Of a stretch of 64,000 bases of DNA, positions 13,481 through 22,385 are shown piece by piece. The stretch spans positions 42,238 to 106,237 of the forward strand of contig JBCFAO010000006.1 of the NCBI GenBank assembly GCA_038562165.1, given 5' to 3'. This stretch comes from WRMS01 sp038562165. Its GTDB lineage: Bacteria; Bacillota; Peptococcia; DRI-13; UBA5745. The position numbers were made by a program, and so were the translations under genes. Under the pieces are notes generated by a model. The model was given only the letters and a program-made list of their open reading frames with translations, made no database searches and had not been told where the DNA came from. Positions within the stretch are counted from its first letter, which is position 1; each line of letters begins with the position of its first letter.

Positions 13481-15796
13481 TTGAAAACTAAGAAAGTTTT
13501 AGCCTTAGTTGTACTGGCTGCTTTTCTGATCAGTATCGTGCCTTTTGCAGCTTTTGCTGTCTACAACCCCTATTCTTCTGTTGTGAAAGCTCCTACGGAA
13601 TCCGTAGAAGCAGAAAGTGTCGCTAATGGTACTGAAGCTCAGGATGCCGATGGTGCTGAATTTACTGTCGTATTGTCTCAACCTGCTACCGGTGGTTTGG
13701 ATGGAACAGAAACTCTGTATGTTGCATCTTCCCGCCCCACAGTAGATTATCTCTGCCTTGAGACCAGCAGTGATGTTTGGCAATATATTCCATTCAATGC
13801 TACTACTGGTGTTGCAGCTGTTCCCGTAAGTGCCACTGCTGGCGCTTATAGTAAAACTCTTGATTTTAAGGTGGTTTCTACTGTAGGCCGTACTTCCTAC
13901 ATCGTTTTCGGTGATCATGCAGGCGCTGTAGAGGACATGGCTAAAGGCAAAGACATCTCCACTGGTGGAGGTGCTCTCTCTAATATCATTGGTCAGACAA
14001 GATACCCCGTAGAATTTACTGATCCCAAGGCCGATGGTTTGACAATTCAGTTAGGTAGCGGCATTGTTTTTGACGCTGCCGGTAATAGAACTGATGCTCC
14101 TGCTAATGTCACGAGCAATCCTAACAAACCCGCTAACGGCGTAGATACCTACAAAGTACAGGCTTTTGTAACTGCCAACAATATTCCCGTTGCCGGCAAA
14201 GATGTTACTTTCTCTATCATCAAGGGCAGCGGCGTAACCTTGACCGCCACTAAAGCTACTACTGATGTAACCGGTAAAGCTGAAGTGAAGGTTTATGCTA
14301 CTAAAGCTAGTGGAACTACTCCTTATGAGATTCAGGCTAAGACCTCCGGCATAACCACTATTCCTGCTCATAAAGTATATGTCGTATTTAATACCCCCGG
14401 TATTACATCTATCAAAGCTGAGAGTGACAACAACCAGAAGGTTGCTCGTGACTCCGGTGATTTCACTCTGAAATTTAGCGCTTACGATGCTTCCGGTAAC
14501 CGGGTTGCTATCAGCGCTACTGAATTAAATGATATGACCAGAACCGTCGTTACTAAGCCCAGTGGCTCCGGTATTTCTGATTCTGGTACCAACACCATCG
14601 TTTCCAGTTTCTATCTTAAGACCAGAACTGACGGCGATGCTGAAATTGTCATCGATACCGATGATCTGAAAAAAGATGGCGATTATGAAGTAAAGGTTTA
14701 TCTGACCAACGGTTCCACTGTTTCTTACAAATTCAATGCTAAAGAGCAAGGCGACATCGTAAAGATGGAACTGAGCTACGGTTCTGACAGCTATGCTGGC
14801 AATAGCATTCTGCCCCAGCCCGATATCAAGTATTATGATGCTGAAGGCTATAAAGTGACCAAAGCTTACAGCACCACCAATACTCCCGATGTTAAGCTGA
14901 GCATCAGCGATGCTTCCTTTATTGATGGCACTTATATGAATGGCGCTATTCAGCCTGACGGTACCTTCAGATTGAAGGAAGACAAAGCTGGCGTCATCAC
15001 TATGACCGCAATCGATACCACTAAGAACCTTGTAGCCACTAAGGTTCTCAACATCCAGAAGGCTGCTTCCTACCTGAAACTGACTCCTCAGAGCGTTGGC
15101 GCTGTAGGCGGCGAAGTTACCGTCAATATTGAACTGGTAGACGTAGACGGCAAACTGGCTGCCAGCGGCTATGCTGCTCTTGCCAGCCAGACCAATGCCA
15201 GCATCATTGCCAAGCCCGAAGGCGCTGTTGCTTCTGCTGATTCCGTGAATGTCAGCGATTTCAAAAAAGGTAAAGCCAGCGTTAAAGTTTCTTCCAATGT
15301 GGAAGGCGATGTAACCCTGCAGGTAATTATCACTGAAGATATTGGCGCTGGCGTTGCCGGCAAAGTCTTCACCGGTGCTTGCACCGTTTCCTTCGGTAAA
15401 GCTTCTGCCGGTGCCGGACAAGTAATCTTCATCGTTGGTGCTCCTTCCTATGTTTCCGGCAACAAGGTATTTGCTGCCGAGTCTCCTTCCTTCATCGACA
15501 ATGGCCGCACCTTCCTGGGCGTACGTGACATGGGTACCTCCATCGGCGCTACCATCGAGTGGGACCAGGCTTCTCAGACTGCTACCTTGAGCAAAGACGG
15601 TGTAACCATTAAAGTTACCGTTGGCGCTAACAAAATTGCTGTGACCAAGAGCGGCGTAACTTCTGAGATCGAGATAGATGCTCCTGCTCAGAACAAGAAT
15701 GGCCGCGTATACCTGCCCTTCCGGGCCGTTATGGAAGCCTTCAACTACACGGTAACCTTTGATCAGGCTACCAACTCCATCGTTTGCACTCTGTAA
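13481..15796 (+). CDS. Secreted surface protein B: Ig-like (Big_1) and CuAO 'stalk' domain
   Basis: The 771-aa paralog of surface protein A has an identical signal peptide start (MKTKKVLALVVLAAF), a Big_1-type domain near 205-300 (PVAGKDVTFSI, TGKAEVKVYA), beta-rich middle sequence, and a C-terminal CuAO-like domain (SPSFIDNGRTFLGVRDM, NGRVYLPFRAVMEAF). It starts at TTG 13481 with AAGGAGG at the same spacing as copy A. A strong promoter and long conserved leader suggest high expression, as expected for an abundant surface protein or S-layer-like component, though no SLH repeats are seen. The N-terminal 200 residues differ most from copy A, as in variable surface antigens. The domain call is firm; the S-layer role is inference. 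Confidence 0.82.
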   Translation: MKTKKVLALVVLAAFLISIVPFAAFAVYNPYSSVVKAPTESVEAESVANGTEAQDADGAEFTVVLSQPATGGLDGTETLYVASSRPTVDYLCLETSSDVWQYIPFNATTGVAAVPVSATAGAYSKTLDFKVVSTVGRTSYIVFGDHAGAVEDMAKGKDISTGGGALSNIIGQTRYPVEFTDPKADGLTIQLGSGIVFDAAGNRTDAPANVTSNPNKPANGVDTYKVQAFVTANNIPVAGKDVTFSIIKGSGVTLTATKATTDVTGKAEVKVYATKASGTTPYEIQAKTSGITTIPAHKVYVVFNTPGITSIKAESDNNQKVARDSGDFTLKFSAYDASGNRVAISATELNDMTRTVVTKPSGSGISDSGTNTIVSSFYLKTRTDGDAEIVIDTDDLKKDGDYEVKVYLTNGSTVSYKFNAKEQGDIVKMELSYGSDSYAGNSILPQPDIKYYDAEGYKVTKAYSTTNTPDVKLSISDASFIDGTYMNGAIQPDGTFRLKEDKAGVITMTAIDTTKNLVATKVLNIQKAASYLKLTPQSVGAVGGEVTVNIELVDVDGKLAASGYAALASQTNASIIAKPEGAVASADSVNVSDFKKGKASVKVSSNVEGDVTLQVIITEDIGAGVAGKVFTGACTVSFGKASAGAGQVIFIVGAPSYVSGNKVFAAESPSFIDNGRTFLGVRDMGTSIGATIEWDQASQTATLSKDGVTIKVTVGANKIAVTKSGVTSEIEIDAPAQNKNGRVYLPFRAVMEAFNYTVTFDQATNSIVCTL

Positions 15797-15827
15797 TCCC
15801 AGCGATACAGTTGCATAGTTAAAACCT

Positions 15828-15859
15828 AAAAAAAGGAGGAGCGATCGCTCCTCCTTTTT
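15828..15859 (+). terminator. Terminator of surface gene B
   Basis: AAAAAGGAGGAGCG and CGCTCCTCCTTTTT form a long hairpin around AT, 30 bases after the stop. It is the duplicate of the terminator at 6816-6847. Confidence 0.85.
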
Positions 15860-15928
15860 GATGTACTCATACATCTTAATTTTCTGTTAAACCAGCCTTA
15901 AAAATAGATGAAATTTATCTTGTGTACA

Positions 15929-15957
15929 TTGACATAAAACAAGAATTCATTTAAACT
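15929..15957 (+). promoter_or_regulatory. Promoter of the TolC-like gene
   Basis: TTGACA (15929-15934), 17-base spacer, TAAACT (15952-15957), 56 bases before the start codon. Confidence 0.6.
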
Positions 15958-16013
15958 GTAAACAAAACTGACCGGCTGGTCGGCAATTAAAGTAGAGGCA
16001 GGTTTAAATTAGT

Positions 16014-17213
16014 ATGCAAAAGCGAAAGAAAGAAAGATATTTAAAAATAGGCTCTATAGCATTATGTGTGGCTATGGTTTTCAGTTCCTCCGCCAGTTTG
16101 CTGGCCGCTTCAGAAGAGACCTATGCTTATAAGGATACTCTAGAGCAGAAGGCAGCTGAAGAAGCGCAGAAGAGGCTATTTACATTAAAAGAAGTGCAGG
16201 ATATGGCCCGTTCCCGGGGTATTGAAACCTTAAATGCAAAATCGGATTTAGCCATTGCTGAGGCGGCTAAAGAAGCAGCGGATATGGCGTTTTACAATGC
16301 CCGGTATGATGCGAGTCAGCCGGGGCCTACCAATGTAGTGGAAGCAGCTATAGCCGGAGCTGTAGCCAACCAGGAGCAGGCTATTATAGCTCTTGACGAT
16401 GCCAAAACCAAGGTGGAATCTCAGATGGAGGCAGCGGTATATACCGCCGAAGAGTTTTACTTTACTTACCTTCAGTTGCAGGATGGTATTGCCCTCCTGG
16501 AAAAAAGTATAGCTTTAAGCCAGGAGCAGATAAAGATTGAGAAATTAAAGGCCAATCTCGGTTTAAGCACTGCTACAGAGGTGCAAAAGAAGGAACTGGC
16601 CCTTTCAGAGCTGAAAGATAAACTGGAGGGGTTAAAGAACAATCTTGAGCTTACCGGCCGCAATTTGATGCGTCAAATAGGGCAAGAGGCCGATCTGGAA
16701 TTTCACCTTGACAGTGAATATAGCATCGCCGGCATGAGAGAGGATTATGATCCCGATCAATTGGCAGATTTATCTATTAAGAACAATTTAGATCTGGCCG
16801 TAGCAACGAGAAGTATTGATAAAATGGAAGATAGCATGAAAAATATTTTGGCCCCTTCCGCAAGAAATCAGGTGGGCAGCCAAATTGATGCCATGATTCT
16901 GGGCCGGAGAAATGCCGAACAGTCTATTAAGCTCTTAGCTCGATCCACTGCCTCCGGTTTAGCGCTAAGCCGCCAGGAAATGGCCTTGTTGGAGAAGAAG
17001 ATTGATGAGAAGACGGCGGATTATGAAACCATGAAGCTGCAAACCTCCTTGGGTTTAGCTCCCAAATTAGGCTTGCAAGGTACCGAGCTTGAGCTGGATA
17101 CGGCAAAGAACGATTTGTTAAAGGCTCAGCAGAACTACTATTTAAGTTTGAGAAGAGCTTCCCTTCTTGTTAAAGGTGTGGCGATTAGTTCAGCAGCCGG
17201 TACGCAGAAATAG
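16014..17213 (+). CDS. TolC-family outer-membrane-efflux-like protein
   Basis: The 399-aa protein has a signal peptide (hydrophobic segment about 12-32, ending SLLAAS) and long alanine- and glutamate-rich helices with the TolC/OEP pattern of paired coiled coils: an AKSDLAIAEAAKEAA helix near 80, KANLGLSTATEVQKKELAL near 180-200, and DTAKNDLLKAQQNY near 365. In diderms TolC forms the exit duct of efflux and type I secretion; TolC-like proteins of this type also occur in monoderm Clostridia, where their role is unclear. No HlyD or RND pump gene adjoins it. It stands alone between its own promoter and a terminator. The ribosome site (GAGGCAGG) is weak and distant. It hints at an outer membrane but does not prove one. 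Confidence 0.72.
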   Translation: MQKRKKERYLKIGSIALCVAMVFSSSASLLAASEETYAYKDTLEQKAAEEAQKRLFTLKEVQDMARSRGIETLNAKSDLAIAEAAKEAADMAFYNARYDASQPGPTNVVEAAIAGAVANQEQAIIALDDAKTKVESQMEAAVYTAEEFYFTYLQLQDGIALLEKSIALSQEQIKIEKLKANLGLSTATEVQKKELALSELKDKLEGLKNNLELTGRNLMRQIGQEADLEFHLDSEYSIAGMREDYDPDQLADLSIKNNLDLAVATRSIDKMEDSMKNILAPSARNQVGSQIDAMILGRRNAEQSIKLLARSTASGLALSRQEMALLEKKIDEKTADYETMKLQTSLGLAPKLGLQGTELELDTAKNDLLKAQQNYYLSLRRASLLVKGVAISSAAGTQK

Positions 17214-17234
17214 ATGTAGTCACTTTAAAAAGCA

Positions 17235-17277
17235 AAAAGGTGCCGGCTTGGGATTAAGCACCCTAAGCCGGCACCTT
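17235..17277. terminator. Terminator between TolC-like gene and small convergent gene
   Basis: AAGGTGCCGGCTTGGG pairs with CCC(T)AAGCCGGCACCTT. The T-rich side is on the minus strand, so it mainly serves the gene ending at 17300, and it lies just after the TolC-like stop on the plus strand. Confidence 0.7.
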
Positions 17278-17299
17278 GCCTATTTCACCATTACAAGAT

Positions 17300-17794
17300 T
17301 TAATACCCTATTACACAAGGCAAGCGAAGATCGGCACTACTCCATGCACCAGTTACTAAATCCGTTCCACGAAGGCTGGTAACAGAATAAGCCTTAAAAC
17401 TGCCGCCTGACGGCCCAGTAAAGTGTTGCCCACCGCAAAATGTGATTTGGTATGCCTCTAATTTAAGATAGTATTGAGTATACCCTTTATTAAAGCCCTG
17501 AGCTGACAGCCATAAAAAAGACCCATCAATAGGATACACTTGCCTATCGAACCATAAAGTATCTGGTCCTGGAGTCCAACGAATGCTTAGTTCCTCATTG
17601 TTTGGTGTATATTCATAAGCATTCAAAGGTGCACTAAACCTAATATAACTGATATTTCCAACCTTTTGATAATAAATAGTCACAGGAATATTATTATTCC
17701 CTAAACCGTACAACATTCCGGTAATGTTGCCGCTTACGACATCAGAACTCAAAATAGCAGAAGTATCAACTTGATTAACATTGTTTTCACTCAT
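17300..17794 (-). CDS. Hypothetical 164-aa protein, beta-rich
   Basis: I do not recognise this protein. It has no signal peptide and no membrane segment when started at ATG 17794, which has an AGGAAGGG site about ten bases upstream (the longer frame to 17875 has no such site and adds an unlikely leader). The sequence is rich in Tyr, Trp, Ser and Gly with alternating hydrophobic residues (IPVTIYYQKV, SIRWTPGPDTLWF, YYLKLEAYQITF), suggesting a beta-sandwich. Two cysteines (FCGG, LPCV) lie near the C-terminus. It sits between cell-surface genes and has its own terminator; nothing else shows its role. Confidence 0.5.
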   Translation of the reverse strand: MSENNVNQVDTSAILSSDVVSGNITGMLYGLGNNNIPVTIYYQKVGNISYIRFSAPLNAYEYTPNNEELSIRWTPGPDTLWFDRQVYPIDGSFLWLSAQGFNKGYTQYYLKLEAYQITFCGGQHFTGPSGGSFKAYSVTSLRGTDLVTGAWSSADLRLPCVIGY

Positions 17795-17977
17795 TTTACT
17801 TTTTACCCTTCCTAAAAATGTAACGACATGATATTCGACCGAAGTACTACATAAAAGGAAAAATACGACATGCATTAATCCTCTTATGGTACCAGTCTAT
17901 GAAGCTATTGCGGTTTTGTGACATTTATTTGTATTTTAATCCATAGTGCTATTTATTGATGAGAGAAATATCGATAG

Positions 17978-18022
17978 AAAAACCGCCGGCTAGGGTTTGT
18001 TTATCCCAAAACCGGCGGCTTC
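17978..18022 (-). terminator. Terminator of the third CuAO surface gene
   Basis: ACCGCCGGC...GGG pairs with CCC...GCCGGCGGT-type sequence around a short loop, with a T run on the minus strand (A run 17978-17982). It lies about 55 bases after the stop of the gene at 18076. Confidence 0.65.
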
Positions 18023-18075
18023 TTTTATGTGTTGTTATAATACGGTTCTGCTGTTTTACTGACTATCTCAATTTG

Positions 18076-19332
18076 CTATAAACAGGTTATTTCCTGCTTG
18101 TTTTGATCATAATTCACTTGGTAGTCAAAGGCCTCCAGTACGGCCCGGAAAGGCAAATATATGCGGCCTTCTTTGTTCAAGGCAGGGGCGTCGGTAAGTA
18201 CCTCATAATGAATACCGGCCTTGCTGAGAGAAAGGTTTTCAGCCCCTACAGCAATCTGGAGGGTAATGTCTTCTTTCTTTAAGGTAGCTGTCTGGCTATC
18301 TTGATCCCAGATGATCTCGGCGCCAAGGGCATCCCCCATATCTCTGACGCTGAGGAAAACCCGGTCCTTCTCCAGAAAAGCAGGGGCGATAGCAGAAAGC
18401 AGCTCACCATCTACCGTGTAAAAAGGGCTGTCCACAGTGAAAACCAGTTTAGGAGAGGGAGCGGTGAAGTTGAGGGTAAGGAAAGCTTTAGGTGCAGAGG
18501 AGTCATTATCCCGGGCCTCCAGTGTATAGCTGCCGGCTTTGGTAGCACTTATGCTGACCTGAGCCTTACCCTCGCTATCCGTTGTAGCTGTTGTCGCTGA
18601 TAAGGAAGCTCCCTCGCCGCCGGTTATGCTGAAATAAATATTCTTGCCGCTGAGGTTAGCACCACTGCCGCTATCGGTGGCATAGGCTACTACCGTATAC
18701 GCTGCTGCTCCGTTAGCCGGAAGGTTTTGGACAGAGCCGCTGACAGCCAGCTGGATTTTGGTCTTACTATCCTCCTCGGCTGATGGACTGCCAATGGTGG
18801 TTTGCTGAATAATATGGCTTAGATCGCAGCCGTCGGGAAAAGAAGTTTGACGAACAAAGGCTTTAGTGCAGTCGGGGTGGAGCCCCAAGGCAAATTCCGG
18901 ATTGCCTGCAACAGTGGATACAGCCTTCATGGTAAAATGCAGGGTTCGAGCTAAGGTGCCTTCAGCGCCTGCCTTACTGTCTGCAACTACTTGATTTAAA
19001 GGGATCTCACCATCGCTGCCCACCGGGATCCAGGCGCCGGCGGCATTTTGAAAAAAGAAACTGTCTATGCTGCGGCTGGAGGCCACATAAATACTGCCAC
19101 TTAAAGCTGAATCGTTTTCCGAAACCAGCAGCACCTCAAATTCTATGCCCTCACTGTCGGGAGTGACGGTAGATACTGCAGAAGTAGAAGCCTTGGTAAG
19201 CATAAAGGTCGAAGTGTAGGTGCTGGGAGCAGCTGCCGCTAACGAGGCAGGGGCTATGGCCAGGCTGGACAGAAGCAAACCTGATGCCAGTACATAAGGT
19301 AAAATTCTAGTCTGAGATAAAGTTTTTTTCAT
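18076..19332 (-). CDS. Secreted protein with Ig-like (Big_1) and CuAO 'stalk' domain
   Basis: The 418-aa protein is a shorter relative of surface proteins A and B. A signal peptide (MKKTLSQTR, hydrophobic core, AAAAPS) is followed by a beta-rich N-terminal region, a Big_1-type domain near 195-290 (LSGKNIYFSITGGEG, SEGKAQVSISATKAG) and the C-terminal CuAO-like domain (APAFLEKDRVFLSVRDM, KEGRIYLPFRAVLEAF). AAAGGAG sits just before ATG 19332. It does not carry the long leader of A and B but shares an ~80-bp upstream element with the LRR/CuAO gene at 20441. It probably works on the cell surface with its paralogs. Confidence 0.8.
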   Translation of the reverse strand: MKKTLSQTRILPYVLASGLLLSSLAIAPASLAAAAPSTYTSTFMLTKASTSAVSTVTPDSEGIEFEVLLVSENDSALSGSIYVASSRSIDSFFFQNAAGAWIPVGSDGEIPLNQVVADSKAGAEGTLARTLHFTMKAVSTVAGNPEFALGLHPDCTKAFVRQTSFPDGCDLSHIIQQTTIGSPSAEEDSKTKIQLAVSGSVQNLPANGAAAYTVVAYATDSGSGANLSGKNIYFSITGGEGASLSATTATTDSEGKAQVSISATKAGSYTLEARDNDSSAPKAFLTLNFTAPSPKLVFTVDSPFYTVDGELLSAIAPAFLEKDRVFLSVRDMGDALGAEIIWDQDSQTATLKKEDITLQIAVGAENLSLSKAGIHYEVLTDAPALNKEGRIYLPFRAVLEAFDYQVNYDQNKQEITCL

Positions 19333-19410
19333 TATTTTCTCCTTTCCACCGGCCTGGATAGATTAATAGTATTCTAAAGGGAGATGGCTCTGAAAGCGGC
19401 CGGTAATGGG

Positions 19411-19493
19411 TTAATGCTATTTTAATATAAAGTCGGGCAGGAGAACAGTGGATTAAAGGAATGATAACAAATTGTTCATGACTTGTTTACTGT
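19411..19493 (-). promoter_or_regulatory. Shared upstream element, copy 1
   Basis: About 80 bases match 22386-22466 closely, including CTATTTTAATA, GGCAGGA(G/A)AACAGT and ATGATAACAAATTGTTCAT, a near-palindrome (19461-19479). Both copies precede minus-strand CuAO genes, so this is probably a common promoter or operator. Confidence 0.55.
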
Positions 19494-19522
19494 TTTCTGC
19501 CAATGGGGCTAGTAAATCAAAA

Positions 19523-19552
19523 ATGCTGCTGCAAATCCTATTGCAGCAGCAT
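19523..19552 (-). terminator. Terminator of the YdcF-like gene
   Basis: ATGCTGCTGCAA (19523-19534) and TTGCAGCAGCAT (19541-19552) form a perfect 12-bp stem with a 6-base loop, 33 bases beyond the stop; the minus strand continues TTTTGA. Confidence 0.7.
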
Positions 19553-19585
19553 GGAGATAATTAATTATGGTCTTTAGTAGCCTAC

Positions 19586-20410
19586 TTACCGCCCCAGCCA
19601 GGCCAACAGCACCTTGGGATGCTCCCGGATGAAATAATTGGCGCTGAGGAAACCGTCGGAGGGTGTAATCACACACATCTTAGCGATATCCAACCCCTCC
19701 CGCTTGGCGTAGAGTCTGCCCCGGTGCAATTGGTACTCGTGGCCGGCCAGGCCCACGGTGGCTTGCTGGCTGCTGCCCTGAAGCTCTTCCACAACAGCCT
19801 TGGCCTCCCGGATAACCTGCTTAGTATCTGTCGAGCCATCGGCCAAGTATAGCCTTTCCCCGCTGATGCCGCCAGCTTCCAGATAGTCGGCCATATAAAG
19901 GGCGGTGCTTTGGGAAGCTTCCTCATAGACGCCGCCGGTGAGAATGGCTTTGGCCTCCGGATATTGCTTAAGATAGCTGGCTACCGGCTCCAATAAATGG
20001 TTGAGAATCCGCCGGTCACTGTCGGCGGATAATTCTGCGCCCAAAACGATAATATCCTGGCCGGACATCAAAGGATTGCGCTTCGTCTCCGATAAAAGAG
20101 AGGTGGTGGTCATGGCCAGACTGGCAAAATAAAGAATCAGCAGCACCCATAGCCCATGGAAGACCAACTTGCCAGGATGGTTGTTGGCCTTATCCTGAGC
20201 CCACAAGCCCAGGATGCCCAATATGATAAAGATAACGCCTATAATCGGCAGGTAGGTCAGCAGAAAGCGAATGTCCGGCTGCCGGGAAGGGGATAGACGG
20301 TAGAGGAGAGGAAGCAATAGCAAAGGTATGCCTAGCACAAAGTAGCTATATTTCTTAAACAAACGAAGGATATTTTCTTTGGTGGTAAGCCTTTGATCCC
20401 AAGTCGTCAT
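19586..20410 (-). CDS. YdcF/SanA-like membrane protein (DUF218)
   Basis: The 274-aa protein has three or four hydrophobic segments in the first ~110 residues, then a DUF218 domain: DIIVLGAEL, LLEPVASYLKQYPEAKAILTGG, E.ASQSTALYMADYLEAGGI and the final region with ITPSDGFLSANYFIREHP. DUF218 proteins (YdcF, SanA, ElyC) are Rossmann-like and linked to envelope or lipid-carrier metabolism, but their reaction is unsettled. It follows the LRR/CuAO gene by 30 bases on the same strand, so the two are probably cotranscribed. A canonical ribosome site is not obvious before ATG 20410 (GAGGGGATGGC lies about 12 bases away). Confidence 0.7.
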   Translation of the reverse strand: MTTWDQRLTTKENILRLFKKYSYFVLGIPLLLLPLLYRLSPSRQPDIRFLLTYLPIIGVIFIILGILGLWAQDKANNHPGKLVFHGLWVLLILYFASLAMTTTSLLSETKRNPLMSGQDIIVLGAELSADSDRRILNHLLEPVASYLKQYPEAKAILTGGVYEEASQSTALYMADYLEAGGISGERLYLADGSTDTKQVIREAKAVVEELQGSSQQATVGLAGHEYQLHRGRLYAKREGLDIAKMCVITPSDGFLSANYFIREHPKVLLAWLGR

Positions 20411-20440
20411 GTCTGTGTCCTAGCCATCCCCTCTATAAAA

Positions 20441-22345
20441 TTAATAGACTATCCTAATTTTGCCCTCCTGGCCCCACCATAATACGGTGGCGCCAAATTC
20501 TGTGGTAATGTATCGCAGGGGAACCAGCATCCGGCCATTGATCACATAAGGAGCCTGGCTGCTGCCGCTGATGGTTTTGCCTTCGGTAATGTAAATGGTT
20601 TTGCTGCCGTAGGAGATGGTGGCAGAACGGATAGACTCATGCCAATTGACGCTGGCCCCCATTTTCTCGAAGACGGAACGCAAAGGAACCATGGTGGCCC
20701 CCCGATAGATCAAAGGTGCAGGATTAACTGTGCTGGATTCGCCGTCGGAATGAATAATCTGCATGGAATTGATAGTCAAATCCACCCATTGTACGGGGGT
20801 TCCTCTGGTACCCAAACCAAAACGGCCGGTGCCATTGAGAAGATAAGAAAAGCTGCTGTTGGCAGGGCTATATACGCCGCCCAGGAGGTCCAGGGAGTTG
20901 CCGTTATCTTTGAAAGCGGTGAGCCGCTTGAGATCCCACTCCGTAAAGCCCAGGTTATTTAAATAAAGTACGGCGGTGACGGGAGAACCCAGTTCCATGT
21001 CTTGCAGATTGCTGCCGGGAACCCGCAACTGTACAGAAAAATTATAATCCTTATAAGGCAGAATAGCAATCTGTTTATCGCCGAAACGGCTGGGGCCATA
21101 GCCCACCGGCCGGGAATCGTAAGGATTCAGGGTCATTTGTATAGTGGCGTCGGCGCTGACATTGGCCTGATTGGCAATGGCTCTGAGGTTTTTTGGCTCA
21201 ATAGTCAGATTGCCGAAATCATGGGAAAGAATCAGCTTTTGATTTTGGCCGGCCAATTGGGCCAAAAGACCGGGACTGAAGGTAGCCTTGCCGTCGGTAA
21301 AGCGGGTCATATCCACCACGGCATTGCTGCTGCGGCCGCTGAGAGCCGTTTGCAGGGCGGCATCACCATTATTGGCGGCGGTAGCTCCCGGCCGGTTTTC
21401 CGCCGACTGCCAAACCGTAATGGGGACAGAAGCTTTATAGAAAGAGAGGCTCATTTTCTCATATTGAGTAATTTGGTAATCGGATAAAGACAGGCTTACT
21501 ACGAAATTATCCCGGCCGGCTTTTTGAGCAATGACCATAAAACGATGATCTTCCCGCTGCAATTGTACGGGGCTGTCTTTGCCTAACTCCACCTGGGCGG
21601 TGATTAATTTTGGCGGCACCTGATTGTTGGGATTGGTCGAGGTAGTGAGATTGACGAAGGGAATGGCTTTTTGGTCACCGGGGGAGAGGCTGATGGCATC
21701 GATATCCTTGATCACCAGAGAAGCTGGCCGGATGGCGCTGGCTTCATAAATAAAGTTGCCGGCATAGGAAACGCTGGAATCTTTCGGCATACCGGATATC
21801 TTAGCCGTTAGGAAATTGTTGTCCAGAGAGATGGAGCTGACGTTTTCCGGAAAGCTGGCATTTAGGGGAGAAGTCAGACGGTTATTGCGCAGGTCTAAAG
21901 TCCGCAGCCGGGAGGGCCAGGAAATTTGGCTAAGCTCCGTTATGCTATTATGGGCCAGAGACAGATAACGGATGTTATCCGGAAATTCGGTGCCTCTTAA
22001 AGAAGAGAGTTTGTTGTATTCCACAGTGAGGCGGGTAAGCTCTGTAAAGTATTGGATGCCTTTAAGGCTGGTAATAGATTTGCTGTTGAGATCCAGGGTG
22101 GTTTGAGCGAAAAAAGGATCGTTGGGCTGCAAAGGGAAGTTGGGGCTTAGACCGGTAACGCTTTTGACGGCGGCAAGGAGGCTGGGGGCAATATCGCTTT
22201 CCGATACGGGAGTGGCCCAGGCGGCCTGGGGCATAACTAAGAGAAGCAAGGTCAAAAGCAGCAGTGCCGACAAAAGACGGCAGAGCTTCCTTGCAGATAG
22301 CATGGGCGATAGAGAAGAATGATGCTTAAGGCAGCCTTCTGCCAT
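20441..22345 (-). CDS. Secreted leucine-rich-repeat protein with C-terminal CuAO 'stalk' domain
   Basis: The 634-aa protein has a signal sequence with a late hydrophobic core (about 22-44, ending AAWA). Internalin-like leucine-rich repeats at about 65-200 recur with LTRLTVEYNKLSSL, IRYLSLAHNSITEL and LRTLDLRNNRLTS spacing of roughly 21-22 residues. A beta-rich middle (about 200-510) leads to two CuAO-like half repeats at about 520-634 (RGATMVPLRSVFEKMGA, NGRMLVPLRYITTEFGA). The combination suggests a surface protein that binds protein or polysaccharide. The start is ATG 22345, behind GGAGG at seven bases. It heads a likely operon with the DUF218 gene and shares its upstream element with the gene at 18076. 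Confidence 0.8.
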   Translation of the reverse strand: MAEGCLKHHSSLSPMLSARKLCRLLSALLLLTLLLLVMPQAAWATPVSESDIAPSLLAAVKSVTGLSPNFPLQPNDPFFAQTTLDLNSKSITSLKGIQYFTELTRLTVEYNKLSSLRGTEFPDNIRYLSLAHNSITELSQISWPSRLRTLDLRNNRLTSPLNASFPENVSSISLDNNFLTAKISGMPKDSSVSYAGNFIYEASAIRPASLVIKDIDAISLSPGDQKAIPFVNLTTSTNPNNQVPPKLITAQVELGKDSPVQLQREDHRFMVIAQKAGRDNFVVSLSLSDYQITQYEKMSLSFYKASVPITVWQSAENRPGATAANNGDAALQTALSGRSSNAVVDMTRFTDGKATFSPGLLAQLAGQNQKLILSHDFGNLTIEPKNLRAIANQANVSADATIQMTLNPYDSRPVGYGPSRFGDKQIAILPYKDYNFSVQLRVPGSNLQDMELGSPVTAVLYLNNLGFTEWDLKRLTAFKDNGNSLDLLGGVYSPANSSFSYLLNGTGRFGLGTRGTPVQWVDLTINSMQIIHSDGESSTVNPAPLIYRGATMVPLRSVFEKMGASVNWHESIRSATISYGSKTIYITEGKTISGSSQAPYVINGRMLVPLRYITTEFGATVLWWGQEGKIRIVY

Positions 22346-22385
22346 AATGATACCTCCGATTTTGTATAATGAAAGCTGGAACCGA

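Larger units (their letters stand above)
13158..15859 (+). repeat. Inverted duplicate unit, copy B
   Basis: Mirror-image partner of 6816-9567: leader, surface-protein gene and terminator. The two units flank a ~3.6-kb segment (putP and IS110) and could recombine with each other. Confidence 0.85.

Noticed and set aside
14525..15874. A 449-codon open frame on the minus strand across surface gene B
   Set aside because: It is antisense to a protein with a clear signal peptide and CuAO domain, has no ribosome site, and arises from the strong codon bias of that gene. A shorter antisense frame over copy A arises the same way.
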